DNA from: Meandrina meandrites
Taxonomy: Eukaryota; Cnidaria; Anthozoa; Scleractinia; Meandrinidae
Length of the DNA stretch: 64,000 nucleotides
NCBI GenBank assembly: GCA_963693305.1
Contig: OY855906.1
Coordinates: forward strand, 28,356,937-28,420,936
Direction: 5' to 3'
Position numbers and translations under genes: made by a program. The stretch's first letter is position 1; every line of letters begins with the position of its first letter. The notes beneath the pieces were generated by a model. It made no database searches and had not been told where the DNA came from. It was given only the letters and a program-made list of their open reading frames with translations. Shown piece after piece: positions 46,900-57,660 of the stretch.

Positions 46900-47546
46900 G
46901 GGGGGTGACTCTTAACTACCAATTTGTTTCTAAGGCAGGTTTCGAATAGCCATATTTTGGAAATCAGACCTCATATGGATAAGCTTTTTGCACGAGTTTA
47001 TTCTAGTGAAGATTCCTCCAAGAGTTTCAAGTCACGGCCATATTTAACGCGTCACGTGACCAGAATAGAAAAAACCCTAAAACTCAAACGGCGGATAGAT
47101 TTTAAACTTTAAATTAGCGTCAATAGATAAAGAGCGTCCACATGCGTAATGTGACGTATCGTTTTTGTGAAATTCGCATTATTATAAGAGTTATGGCGTA
47201 ATAAACACTCGTATTTACAGACTTTCATTAGTAGCGTTTCGTCTTTTCGTGTAAACGGTAAAAGCATACGTCAGATTATAAAGACGGCGACGTTATCTCT
47301 AATTCGTAAAAGAAATCGGAACTTTACCTTGTTTCCGTGGAGTTTTAGGGATTTTAAATTTTAACGCGCGGTTTGGGACTGGCACTAGTTTCGCAAGCGC
47401 AATGATATATTTTTTAAACCAGGCGTACCCCCAAATAAAATTCACCATTTAGCGTTACAAAAAGTTTCAAAATCGCTTGCTTCAAAATACAGTCTACAGC
47501 AATCCCTTAGCAATTGATCTGGATCTGTAGTTAAGAGTCTCCCCCC
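46900..47546. mobile_element. piggyBac-like MITE with TTAA target duplication
   Basis: TTAA (46896-46899) is followed by GGGGGGTGACTCTTAACTAC; the right end, GTAGTTAAGAGTCTCCCCCC, abuts TTAA (47547-47550). The 20-bp termini are inverted with one mismatch. The 647-bp body is non-coding. TTAA duplication is the hallmark of piggyBac-type transposition. Confidence 0.88.
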
Positions 47547-47846
47547 TTAACCCTATCCCTGACTAAAAACCATACCCTTCAAAGCGGCACATACCTGCAT
47601 AACCCAGGGTAAGATAATTAAGGGTGATAAGTAAAATTGGGGTAGGGTTAATGTGAGCTGAGGAAAATCATCTCCTTCTGAAAATTAAACTTGCTGGTGA
47701 CTCTTAGCAACTTTCTAATGTGTTCTGTCTGACAAAATTGGTCCTCTTATCAACTTATTGCAAAACAGTCAGTGCTGTGGAAGGTCGTGGAACCGTTCGC
47801 CAAATATTTGTATAATGAGTTATCGTGTCTTTTTTATTTCTTTAAG

Positions 47847-47988
47847 GTATTCTCGGGAAATAACGATCGATATACACCTGTGAGTCACGATCTTAAATAT
47901 CCAATAGTTACTCGCTACGTTCGCGTTCATCCAGAAGAATGGAAAGGTTATATTGCCATAAGATTAGAGTTTTATGGCTGCATATCAG
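47847..47988 (+). CDS. Gene B exon: discoidin domain, C-terminal part
   Basis: AG at 47845-47846 opens the exon in phase 0 and GTAAGA at 47989 closes it in phase 1. It encodes VFSGNNDRYTPVSHDLKYPI, then VTRYVRVHPEEWKGYIAIRL and EFYGCIS. The terminal GC pairs with the first Cys of the preceding exon, so the domain is complete. The phase-1 end matches every TSP1 exon downstream. Confidence 0.88.
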
Positions 47989-48039
47989 GTAAGAATATTC
48001 ACTTTCAGCTACGATTTTGCTTCAGTTAAATATAGCTGG

Positions 48040-48125
48040 ACAAAATATCACAGGAAGTCGGGTGTTCTGATCACCGGAGAGTTGCCTTAACCACTTGACC
48101 ACTGACAAACCACAGAGAGGCAGTT
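48040..48125 (-). repeat. Possible tRNA-derived SINE remnant
   Basis: On the minus strand GTGGTCAAGTGGTTAAGGCA resembles the D-arm/A-box region of tRNA-Ser/Leu genes. A degenerate B-box-like GGTGATCAGAACACC follows. There is no intact tRNA fold. Weak call. Confidence 0.3.
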
Positions 48126-49739
48126 ATAATTTGGCATTGCGGTGAAAGGCTCCTGGAAAAGAGCTACACGCATTGTCTGGAATAAGAACTTCGGCATTTT
48201 TTTTTTAAATTCCCCCTATGCGAGTTGACCGCCAATCGCTCAAGGACTGAGAAAAGAGCTCACACTCAGTAAATCATTTATTAATTATAACCGATCTGAA
48301 TTTTTGCTCCCGCGCGATCGCTCTAAGTAAGTCACATAACTTAGTCCTAGTTCATTGTTATTATACTTATTTTCTAGGTTTTCTTTATTGTGCATGTAAT
48401 TTACTAGACTCTTGATATTGGCGTTATGACGACACTGAAACGTTGAGCAGTAAATCTCTCCTGGCTTTTTATATGCCTTTGTTTTGGCAAGTCCCTAATA
48501 ATAAATTAATTATTATTACAATATATGCTTTTCATCCACTTGCCGCTGCTAGAACGGGAATTTGAAAGTGTTTGTAATATCGCGCCCGCATGATTCGCCC
48601 TTACTCAGCCTAACTGTACTTTTAAGTCGCCAAGTAAAATAATTGATACTTAAAATATAGCTTGTTGCATTATCCGCGTTTTTGCAAGCAAGCGGCGGTG
48701 AGTAGCTGGAGGCAATGAGATCGGGCGATTGCTACCCATTATCGTAGTTTAATATGCCTCATATGCTATGGCTCTTTGAAAATAGCTTCTGCTTAAATTA
48801 CTTCGTGCATGTCTTGGCAATTATTTAACCAACTGCGCCTGGATCTACGAAAATGGATAAACGAAAACAGAACTTTTGTCAATCGGCAAGAAGACAAGTT
48901 TGTCTTTTGCACCTTTACACGTTTAAATGATTTCTCTTTTCGCAAATTGTTCCAACTTGACGGATTTCACACAATAAAAAAAAGTATTTAGTCTAGATTT
49001 TGAAGTGCCTGTTGAGTGACGGACTACACAATACACCTGTGTCTATTTATTTCAAAATTCAAATTTTAAACTTCGTGTAAAAACGGCGAGCTAGAGACTG
49101 GCATAAGATTAGATAAAGAAGAGATGGTTCGCGGGTCGTGAGTTGGGGGGTGGGGAGGATGGAGAATGGCCAAAACAATATAGAACAGAGGTCACTGGCT
49201 ATATAAAACTGGCAAATTTAAATTGCATACTTCTGTTTTTTGTTTTTTTTTCTGTTGTACATTGACACACCCTTAAGAGTTTTTCAATGTTATAAGGACC
49301 TTGACGTTGGCGACGAAATCTGTTTTGATTTACCTCAAAAGAGCGAGGGCGAAAAAATTCAACTCAAGGCAAGAAAAAAAAAAACACGACAAAACTAAGT
49401 CAACTCGCGGCTAAACAAAAAGTCACGCCAAAACAAGGAAAAGCAAGGCGGCAACAAAAACTCAACACATTCATTGGAAGCCGGCCATGTAAATTAGCCA
49501 TTTTAAAGCAGTTTTTGTGTGAGAGTTGTGGCAGTTAGTGATTGGCTTACATTGTACTTTTGAACCGTCTTGGCTTGGTTGCATGCATGATTTGTAATCT
49601 GTTTTATCGTACGCGATAAACAGAGAACTAAATGGATTTCTTCGGTTCTGGTAAGCATCGAGGATGCGCATAAACAATTAGCGCGTTTGTCCTGAAGTGA
49701 AATGATTGATTCTTTTAGTCAAATCAGGGCCTTCTGCAG
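48126..49739 (+). other. Gene B intron before the TSP1 array
   Basis: No exon is recognised. Sequence at 48400-48450, including GACGACACTGAAACGTTG, looks like a retroelement end. A-rich stretches occupy 49370-49460. Confidence 0.4.
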
Positions 49740-49922
49740 ATATTGATGGAGGATATACTGAATGGAGTGAATGGTCCAGCTGTTCGAAAACTTGCGGAAG
49801 TGGTTTACAACGGCAGTCACGAACTTGCACCAACCCGAAACCAGAGGGTAACGGTACAACCTGTAAGGAACAAGAACTTGGTCCTGCCGAGCAGACGAAA
49901 GCATGTAACACTCAGCCTTGCG
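49740..49922 (+). CDS. Gene B TSP1 exon 1
   Basis: The acceptor is CTTCTGCAG and the donor GTAAGT (49923). The exon is 183 nt, phase 1 to 1. It encodes one complete thrombospondin type 1 repeat: GGYTEWSEWSSCSKTCGSGL, then QRQSRTCTNPK, a TTCKEQELGP segment and KACNTQPCG. It has six Cys, the WxxW tryptophans (C-mannosylation sites) and the CSxTCG motif used for O-fucosylation and glycosaminoglycan or receptor contact. An alternative acceptor a few codons upstream (TTTTAG at about 49717) is also in phase. Confidence 0.88.
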
Positions 49923-50838
49923 GTAAGTTAAAGTTAAAAACTCATAAAGCTGCTTCACCTGTAAGTTTAATTAATGAATTATTGTTATTTTCAAAATAAG
50001 CATGTTTACCGCATCATAAGCATGTTTAACGCGTTAAATTATTTAAAACTCGGCCTTTGATCCTTTGTTTGAGACTCGATTCGTATCTGTAACCATTGTT
50101 TATCGTTTCAGCGCCCAGCATTTATTAAAGGAGGGCTCTTCTCACCATTTTGAACATCCTAATGGCGGTATATGTCATAAATACCTAAAGACAGTAACTA
50201 AAGTCACATGAAAACGATGCCGCCAACTTCGCGATTTTAGTCAATATCACAAAGAGCAATCGTGACAAATGTGTTGTAAGTAGAGTGTAATGTACGGTTA
50301 CTTTGTTTACAGTTCCACAAAAAGATCGACTGATTATATATAATCAGTGTATCTATTAACTGATGGGAATCACTTGCACAAAGTTAGATTCAAATTACTG
50401 AAGATACCTCAGATAAGTGCCAGTGCGGGTTTCGCCGTCTGTTTGATATATTTCATTTATTTCCGAGGGGTGTGGGCTTTTGTATCAATACAGAACCTGT
50501 GGGTCGCCATGCAGCTCTCGTAAGGTCTCACATGAGTGGCTGAAAGAACAATAGAACAAACAACAAGAACAATGCCCCTAGCCCCCAAAACAATAGCAGC
50601 TGCTAACTAGAGGACCAGTAGAATTACAAGCTTACGAGAGCTGCGTCACTATTGGAAGCTGTCGCTTGCAGTCGATGAAGGACAAGAAATCGGTTGTTGA
50701 ATTCAAGGCTTCGTTCAATTTACGATCTTATACAGTGGCCAAGCAGTACTTACACTTTGCTGTTTCAGCCATCCGTGCCTGCACTGAACTTTATGTTTTG
50801 TGGTCGCTAGGAGGGGAGGCGTGTGGGATGGGGTGGAA

Positions 50839-51013
50839 GGGGGGGGGGGGGGGGGGAGGGGATGTTAGGAAATCATCAAAGCTACCACCATCAACGAGAG
50901 GGGAAGGGATCATAGAAAATGTTAAATAATTTATGGGGAGATCAGGTTAATGCTTCGGTGTAGCAACACAAATGTTCCACATACGCACTCCACCCCCCCC
51001 CCCCCCCCCCCCC
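50839..51013. repeat. Paired poly-G and poly-C tracts, intron after TSP1 exon 1
   Basis: A G18 run (50839-50856) and a C21 run (50993-51013) flank about 135 bp. The complementary runs could fold back on each other. The same pair recurs at 52475-52598 in the next unit. Confidence 0.85.
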
Positions 51014-51495
51014 TTCCAGGCGATAAATGATGACCGGGCCCTAATAATCGCACTTTAAATCTCCCTGACTTGTGTCACGCACAAGTGACTTTGCCGCGTT
51101 CGAGCAATACTTGACAAAAACATATTTTAAATTTATTGGCCCAAAGTAAAACATTCTTTTTTAAATCACTTTGTTGTTCATGTGCACGGGTTCGCTTAAA
51201 TACAGAAATAATAACAAAAAAGTTATAGCGCGAACGTTCCTAAAGTGTATATGACAGATTGTTTTTTGATGTTTGCTTGATGGAATCTACGTGGGATGTT
51301 GGTCTGAACATCAGAAAAAAAAATCAAAGTCTTTGTATTCACCACGTTTTATCAGTCCAAACACGTGAAATTTCACTCTTTCACTTCACTTCATAAAAGG
51401 CCCGAGGTAAGGATCTGGAAATTTCACTTCCTCTTGGGTCAAAAACCAGAACGTGAAATTATTAATTATCTTCGTAGAATCAGGGCCTTCTACAG

Positions 51496-51678
51496 ATATT
51501 GATGGAGGATATACTGAATGGAGTGAATGGTCCAGCTGTTCGAAAACTTGCGGAAGTGGTTTACAACGGCAGTCACGAACTTGTACCAACCCGAAACCAA
51601 AGGGTAATGGTAAAAGCTGTAAGAAACAAAGACTTGGTCCTACCAAGCAGACGAAAGCATGTAACAATCAGCCTTGCG
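51496..51678 (+). CDS. Gene B TSP1 exon 2
   Basis: 183 nt, phase 1 to 1, between CTACAG and GTAAGT (51679). It is near-identical to exon 1, with a few replacements in the second half: GKSCKKQRLGPTKQTKACNN. All six Cys and the WSEWSSCSKTCG core are kept. The intron flanks share GTAAGTTAAAGTTAAAA with the other copies. Confidence 0.88.
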
Positions 51679-51769
51679 GTAAGTTAAAGTTAAAACTCAT
51701 AAAGCTGCTTCACCTGTAAGTTTAATTCGTAAATTATTTTTATAATCAAAATAAACATGTTTACCTTAC

Positions 51770-51771
<2 letters not shown>

Positions 51772-51824
<53 letters not shown>
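51772..51824. repeat. (ATT)n microsatellite
   Basis: About 17 uninterrupted ATT units, about 100 bp after TSP1 exon 2. The homologous position in other units holds poly-T (after exon 3) or a LINE tail plus (TATG)n (after exon 5). Confidence 0.95.
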
Positions 51825-52474
51825 GGACGAGGTAAACTATTTGAAACTCGACCTTCGAGACTTGGTTCGTATTTAAAACCCTTGTTACTCATTTCAGTGC
51901 CCAGCATTTATTAAATAAGGGTCTCTTTTCCTCATCTTGAACATCCTAATGACGAAGTATGTCATAAATACCTAAACAACGGTAACTAAAGTCCCAAGAA
52001 TCAAAAAGAGCAGGTCGTGACAAATGTAGTGTTAGTAGAGTGTAATGTACAGTTACATTGCTCACAGTTCCACACAAAGATCGACTGATTATATAATTAT
52101 CCGTGTATCTATTGACTGATGGGAATCACTTGCATAAATTCGGATTCAAATTACAGCCGGTACCAGGTGTTGTTTCAGGGTCCGCCGTCTGTTTGAGATA
52201 TTTCATTTGTTTCTAAATTCAGCTGGGTGTGGCCTTTTGAATATATACAGAAACGTCCGCTTGCTGTCGATGAATTATTACAAGTCGGTTGCTGATTTCA
52301 AGGCTTCGCTCACTTTTCATTCTTTACAGTGGCAAAGCAGTACTTACACTTTGTTCTTACAGCCATCAGCACCTGCACTGAACTTGATGTTTTGTAGTCG
52401 CTGGGAGGGTAGGGGTGGGGGATGTGGAGGGTGGGGAGGGGGGTAATCATGAAAGCTACCACGACCAACGAGAT

Positions 52475-52598
52475 GGGGGGGGGGGGGGGGGGGGATTCGT
52501 TAAATGCTATATTCTTTATGGGGAGATCAGGTAAATGCTACTACGGTGTAGCAACAAAAATGCTCAGCACCCATCCACCCCCCCCCCCCCCCCCCCCC
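52475..52598. repeat. Paired poly-G and poly-C tracts, intron after TSP1 exon 2
   Basis: A G20 run (52475-52494) and a C21 run (52578-52598) lie at the positions homologous to 50839-51013. Confidence 0.85.
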
Positions 52599-53018
52599 TT
52601 CCAGGCTATAAATAACGACTGGACCCTACTAATCGTACTTAACTCCCTCTGATTTGTTTCACGCACAAGTTACTTAGCCGTTTTCGAGCCATACCTGACA
52701 AACATATATTTTAAATCCATTGGCCTAAAGTAACACATCCCTTTTTTTTTTAAACCACTTAGTTGCTGATGTGCAAGGTACACTTAAATAAAGGAGAATT
52801 TCCCAGTTTACTTGCTGTACAAATAAATTTTGAGCCCACCGCAAATTTATCAATATAAACACGTATCAGTGTTCACCGTTCGCAAGCGATGATTTTAGCT
52901 CTTTCACTTCACTTCATAAAAGGCGCGAGGTAAGGACCTGGAAATTTCACTTCCTCTTGGGTCAAAAACCAGAACGTGAAATGATTAATTATCTTCGTAG
53001 AATCAGGGCCTTCTGCAG

Positions 53019-53201
53019 ATATTGATGGAGGATATACTGAATGGACTGAATGGTCCAGCTGTTCAAAAACGTGCGGAAGTGGTTTACAACGGCAGTCACG
53101 AGCTTGCACCAGTCCGAAACCACAGGGTAATGGTAAAACCTGTGAGGAACAAGAACTTGGTCCTGCCGAGCAGACGAAAGCATGTAACACTCAGCCTTGC
53201 G
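53019..53201 (+). CDS. Gene B TSP1 exon 3
   Basis: 183 nt, phase 1 to 1, between CTGCAG and GTAAGT (53202). It encodes GGYTEWTEWSSCSKTCGSGL, then QRQSRACTSPK, a KTCEEQELGP segment and KACNTQPCG. All six Cys are intact. It shares its upstream flank (about 52905-53018) with exon 2, so exons 2 and 3 belong to one duplication event. Confidence 0.88.
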
Positions 53202-53603
53202 GTAAGTTAAAGTTAAAAACTCATAAAACTGCTTCACCTGTAAGTTTAATTCGTGAATTGTTTTTATAATAAAAATAAGTATATTTACCGCACTTTTTTT
53301 TCTTTTTTTTTTTTTTTTTTTTGCAAATGGAACGTTTTCGGTAAATATTTAAAACTCGGCCTTCGAGAATTTATTCTTATTTGAAACCCTTGTTAATCAT
53401 TTCGTTGCCCAGCATTTATTAAACAAAGGGTCTCTTATCATCATCTTGAACAACCTCATGACGATATATGTCATAAATACCTGAAAAACAGTAACTAAAG
53501 TCTCAAGGAAACGATGCCGCCAACGTCGCATCTTTAGTCAATATCACGAAGAGCAGGTCGTGATAAATGTGGTGTTATTAGAGTGTAATGTGCGATTAGT
53601 AAC

Positions 53604-53746
53604 GGTAATAGGACTGAGTGGAGTCCAATTCGGTCTGTAATCATACGAGTGATTAACAAAATCGGACGACCGCGTAGCGGGAGTCCGATTTGTTTAATCA
53701 CGAGTATGATTACAGACAGAATTGGACGACACTCAGTCCTATTATC
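53604..53746. mobile_element. Short palindromic MITE
   Basis: GGTAATAGGACTGAGTGG at the left is mirrored by CACTCAGTCCTATTATC at the right. Inner arms around TGTAATCATACGAGTGATTA and TAATCACGAGTATGATTACA also pair. The loop is only about a dozen bases, GACCGCGTAGCGG. About 143 bp, non-coding, in the intron after TSP1 exon 3. Confidence 0.88.
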
Positions 53747-54515
53747 AATTAATCATAAGTATAACAAAATTCGAGAAAAAAATAGATAAAGCGAAGCCTA
53801 CTAAGGACTTATCATCACTAAGGCAAAAAAGCCATTCTTGAAGCTGAAGGTTTTAGGAATATCAAGGAGTATTTAGTCACAACAAAGAACCAAATAAAGA
53901 GCGCGCGCATGCGCAGCACGCGAACTTTGTTATTGGACTCCTTGTTACTGGACACCTTGTTATTGGACACTTTAGCCGCGCGCGCTCCAATTTGGTAAAA
54001 AATAGGGCGTGCTAAGAACCAACCAGATTCGAGAATTTTGTTATAGTTGTGATTACTTTGTTTACAGGTCCACACAAAGATAGACTGATTATATATAATC
54101 AGTGTATCTATTGACTGATGGGAATCACTTGCATATATTCAAATTCAAATTACAGTCGGAACCTATAATAAACGCTAGGTGTCAAGTCAAATTCAAGCTC
54201 AGCGTTGACCCAATAAAGCAGGTGTTGATTCAGGGTCCGATGTCTGTTTGAGATATTTTATTTGTTTCTTAATTCAGCTCAGTGTCTGGTCTTTTGAATA
54301 TATACGGAGCCTTTCGCTTGCTGTTGATGAATTATAACAATTCGGTTGCTGATTTCAAGGCTTCGTTCACTTTTCAGTCTTCACAGTGGCAGTACTTACA
54401 CTTTGTTCTTACAGCCATCCGGGCCTACACTGAACTTGATGTTTCGTAATGTAGATTCGATCAAGCAAATAAACACATTAAGTAAAATGATTGATAAAAT
54501 CCGGGTGGTCTACAG

Positions 54516-54697
54516 GTATTGATGGAGGATATACTGAATGGAGTGAATGGTCAAACTGTTCCAAAACTTGCGGAAGTGGTTTACAACGGCAGTCACGAAA
54601 TTGTACCAACCCGAAACCAGAGGGTAATGGAAAACCTGCAAGGAACAAGAACTTGGTCCTGCCGAGCAGACAAAAGCATGTAACACTCAGCCTTGCG
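54516..54697 (+). pseudogene. Gene B TSP1 exon 4, frameshifted
   Basis: 182 nt instead of 183. One A is missing in the A-run near 54630 (AATGGAAAACC where copy 5 has five A). The first two thirds read as a TSP1 repeat (GGYTEWSEWSNCSKTCGSGL). After the deletion the frame shifts, losing the last three Cys, and would throw the following exon out of phase. Splice sites remain consensus. Unless the base is an assembly error, inclusion of this exon would truncate the protein, so it is likely skipped or dead. Confidence 0.85.
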
Positions 54698-55063
54698 GTA
54701 AGTTAAAGTTAAAAGCTCATAAAGTTGCATCACCTGTAAGTTTAATTCGTGAATTCTTTTTTTTTTGTCCGCCGTCAGTTTGAGATATTTTATTTTTTTC
54801 TTAATTCAGCTGGATGTCTGGTCTTTTAAATATATAGAGAACCTTTCGCTTGCTGTCGATGAATTATAACAATTCGGTTGCTGATTTCAAGGCTTCGTTC
54901 ACTTTTCAGTCTTCACAGTGGCAAAGCAGTACTTACACTTTGTTCCTACAGCCATCCGCGCCTGCACTGAACTCAAGATGTTTCGTAGTGTAGATTCGAT
55001 CAAGCAAATTAACACATTTAGTGAAATGATTGATACTATTCGTCAAATCCGGGTCGTCTACAG

Positions 55064-55246
55064 GTATTGATGGAGGATATACTGAATGGAGTGAATGGTC
55101 CAGCTGTTCGAAAACTTGCGGAAGTGGTTTACAACGGCAGTCACGAAATTGCACCAACCCGAAACCAGAGGGTAATGGAAAAACCTGTAAGGAACAAGAA
55201 CTTGGTCCTGCCGAGGAGACGAAAGCATGTAACACTCAGCCTTGCG
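55064..55246 (+). CDS. Gene B TSP1 exon 5
   Basis: 183 nt, phase 1 to 1, between CTACAG and GTAAGT (55247). It encodes a full repeat with six Cys: GGYTEWSEWSSCSKTCGSGL, then NCTNPKPEGNGKTCKEQELG and EETKACNTQPCG. It lies only 548 bp after the start of exon 4 and shares its upstream flank, so exons 4 and 5 are the youngest-looking pair. No later exon of gene B is recognised in the window. Confidence 0.88.
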
Positions 55247-55419
55247 GTAAGTTAAAGTTAAAAACTCATAAAGCTGCTTCACCTGTAAGTTTAATTTCTG
55301 AATTCTCTTTATAATCAAGATACACATGATTACCATTTTTTTTCTAATTGAGCTTTGTAAATTATTGAAAACTCGGCCTTCGAGACTCGATCCGTATTGT
55401 AAATTTGAATTTTTAAATA

Positions 55420-55765
55420 GTTTTAATGTGTAAGTAGTTAACGGATATAATAATATTGTTATAATAATATTGTTGTCTATAGTATTATAGTATAATAATA
55501 TTGTTATCTGATATGTTACGGATATAATAATATTGTTAATATTGTTACTTATTTTATTTTTATTTTTAATATATATTTCATTTGTTTCTCGAAGAAACTA
55601 GCTTGTCTTAGCTATATTAAATTCGAGGATAAATAAAGTTTTATGTATGTATGTATGTATGTATGTATGTATGTATGTATGTATGTATGTATGTATGTAT
55701 GTATGTATGTATGTATGTATGTATGTATGTATGTATGTATGTATGTATGTATGTATGTATGTATG

Positions 55766-55794
<29 letters not shown>
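55420..55794 (+). repeat. LINE-type 3' tail extended into a (TATG)n microsatellite
   Basis: AT-rich sequence leading to GGATAAATAAAGTTTTATG is followed by about 38 units of TATG (55642-55794). AATAAAGTTTTATG is typical of CR1/L2-type 3' ends. After the microsatellite the intron sequence shared by the other TSP1 units resumes (AAAACCCTTGTTAGTCATTT), so the tail is an insertion. Confidence 0.7.
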
Positions 55795-55797
<3 letters not shown>

Positions 55798-57379
55798 ACC
55801 CTTGTTAGTCATTTCGGCGCCCAGCATTTATTAAACGAGTGTCTCTTTTCATCATTTTTAAAAAATTCTTATGACGGTATATGTTATAATACCTAAAACA
55901 AAACAGTAACTTAAGTCTCAAGGAAACGATGCCACCAACGCCTCGTTTTTAATCAATATCCCTAAGAGCAGGTCGTGAAAAATGTGTTGTTAGTAGAGTG
56001 TAATGTACGGTTACTTTGTTTAGAGTCCAACATAAAGATCGACTGATTATATATAATCAGTGTATCTATTAACTGATGGGATCACTTGCACAAATTCAGA
56101 TTCAGATTACAGCCGGTACCTCTAATAAATGCCAGGTGTGAAGTTAAATTCAAGCGCAGTGTAGACCCAATGAAGCAGGTGTTGATTTCTAAATTCAGCT
56201 CGGTGTTGTCTTTTGAATATATACAGAACCTTTCGCTTGCTGTCGATGAATTATAACAATTCGGTTGCTGAACTCAAGGCTTCGTTCACTTTTCAGTCTT
56301 TTGCAGTGGCAAAGCAGTACTTACACTTTGTTATTATAGCCATCCGCGCCTGCACTGAACTTGATGTTTTGTGGTCGCTGGGAAGGGAGAGTTGGGAGTT
56401 GGGGAATCATGAAAGCTACTACGACCGACGAGAGGGGAGTGGGGAGGGTGATCATTAAAATGCTATATACTTTATGGATATATCAGGCAACAAAAATCAT
56501 CCGCACCTCCCCCCTACCTTTTCAGGCGATAAATAATGACCGGACACTAATAATCGTACTTCAAATCTCCCTGATTTGTGTCACGCACAAGTGACTTTGC
56601 CGCTTTCGAGCCATACCTAACAAACACATATTTTAAGTCCATTGGCCCAAAATAAAACATTCTTTTTATAAATCACTTACTTGTTGATTTGCAAGGGTTC
56701 ACTTAAATAAAGGAGAATTTCCCAGTTAACTTGATGTAGAAATAAAAAAAAGTTATATTGATGAAAAGGTTTTTGCGGTCACTAGATAAAAGGGAGATTA
56801 ACCATGATGTTATTACGCAAACGGCAAAAGCGAGTTGCCCTTCGTTTTGTTACTTTTTTATCAAATTCTAAAATTACATCCGCAAAATAGGGGAAAATTA
56901 CACGTTCACGACAAACAGAAATCTACGGATTTCCGCTTACAAACGGCAAACGGCAGAAGAAAATTTTTGCCGCTGGCGGGGAAATGTTACTAAAACGCGC
57001 GATGCTGGTTTAACTATATAGTTTTTTTTACTTTTATACTTATTATAATAACTATACTACGTTTGAATTCCGCCTTTTAATCTTTTCGAATTTGCCGTAC
57101 AACGGGTTCAAATGCTTTTTCCAGAACCAAGTCTTACAAAAAGGATGGCAACACCATGAATTATTTACTCAACAGACATTCGCATCCGTTTATTCATATT
57201 CGATATTTTAAACTACAAACCCTGTAAGCCTTTCCTAACCCTATTCAGACCGGGTTTTTTGAATATTTTCAGAAGGGGTGTGGGGAGGGGGGGGGGGGGG
57301 GCGATTCCGCCGTCCCTCCGTAACTTCCAGAATATTTAAGCAATTGCAATTAAACTTACAGGATATATAGTATGTCCAG
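55795..57379 (+). other. Last duplicated TSP1 intron unit and following unique sequence
   Basis: Up to about 56750 this matches the introns after exons 1-3 (for example GATCGACTGATTATATATAA at about 56036). The G and C tracts are short here (56380-56525), unlike units 1 and 2. From 56750 on the sequence is unique and ends with a G15 run (57287-57301). Confidence 0.6.
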
Positions 57380-57660
57380 AAATCTACCTTTTTATTCACG
57401 TCCCGTGGGGTGATGACGTCATGTCACGTGGCAATTACATCTTAGATCCACCATCTTGGATTTCAAGTGTTTTTCAAAACGTCAGAAACCACCCAAAATT
57501 ACTGAAAAATACTCAAAATCTATAAAACAGTGCAAAAAAAAACAACTAAAAATAGTTGAATTAAAGTTAATTTTCATTAATGGAACACAAATATTACAAA
57601 TTTGGAAAAACATTTCTGTCAAAATGACGTTGCCATGGTAACGTCAAGTTCTCGACACAA
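57380..57660. repeat. Dispersed repeat, copy 2 (first copy at 14220-14705)
   Basis: It shares TTACTGAAAAATACTCAAAA, ATCTATAAAACAGTGCAA and the upstream GTGGGGTGATGACGTCATGT context with copy 1. It carries a perfect GTTGCCATGGTAAC at 57629-57642. Confidence 0.65.

Noticed and set aside
49678..55336. Minus-strand frames such as MLHAFVCSAGPSSCS repeated in each unit
   Set aside because: They are antisense shadows of the TSP1 exons; the sense strand has the conserved Cys/Trp pattern and splice sites.
55643..55896. Open frames rich in MYVC or IHTY on either strand
   Set aside because: They are translations of the (TATG)n microsatellite.
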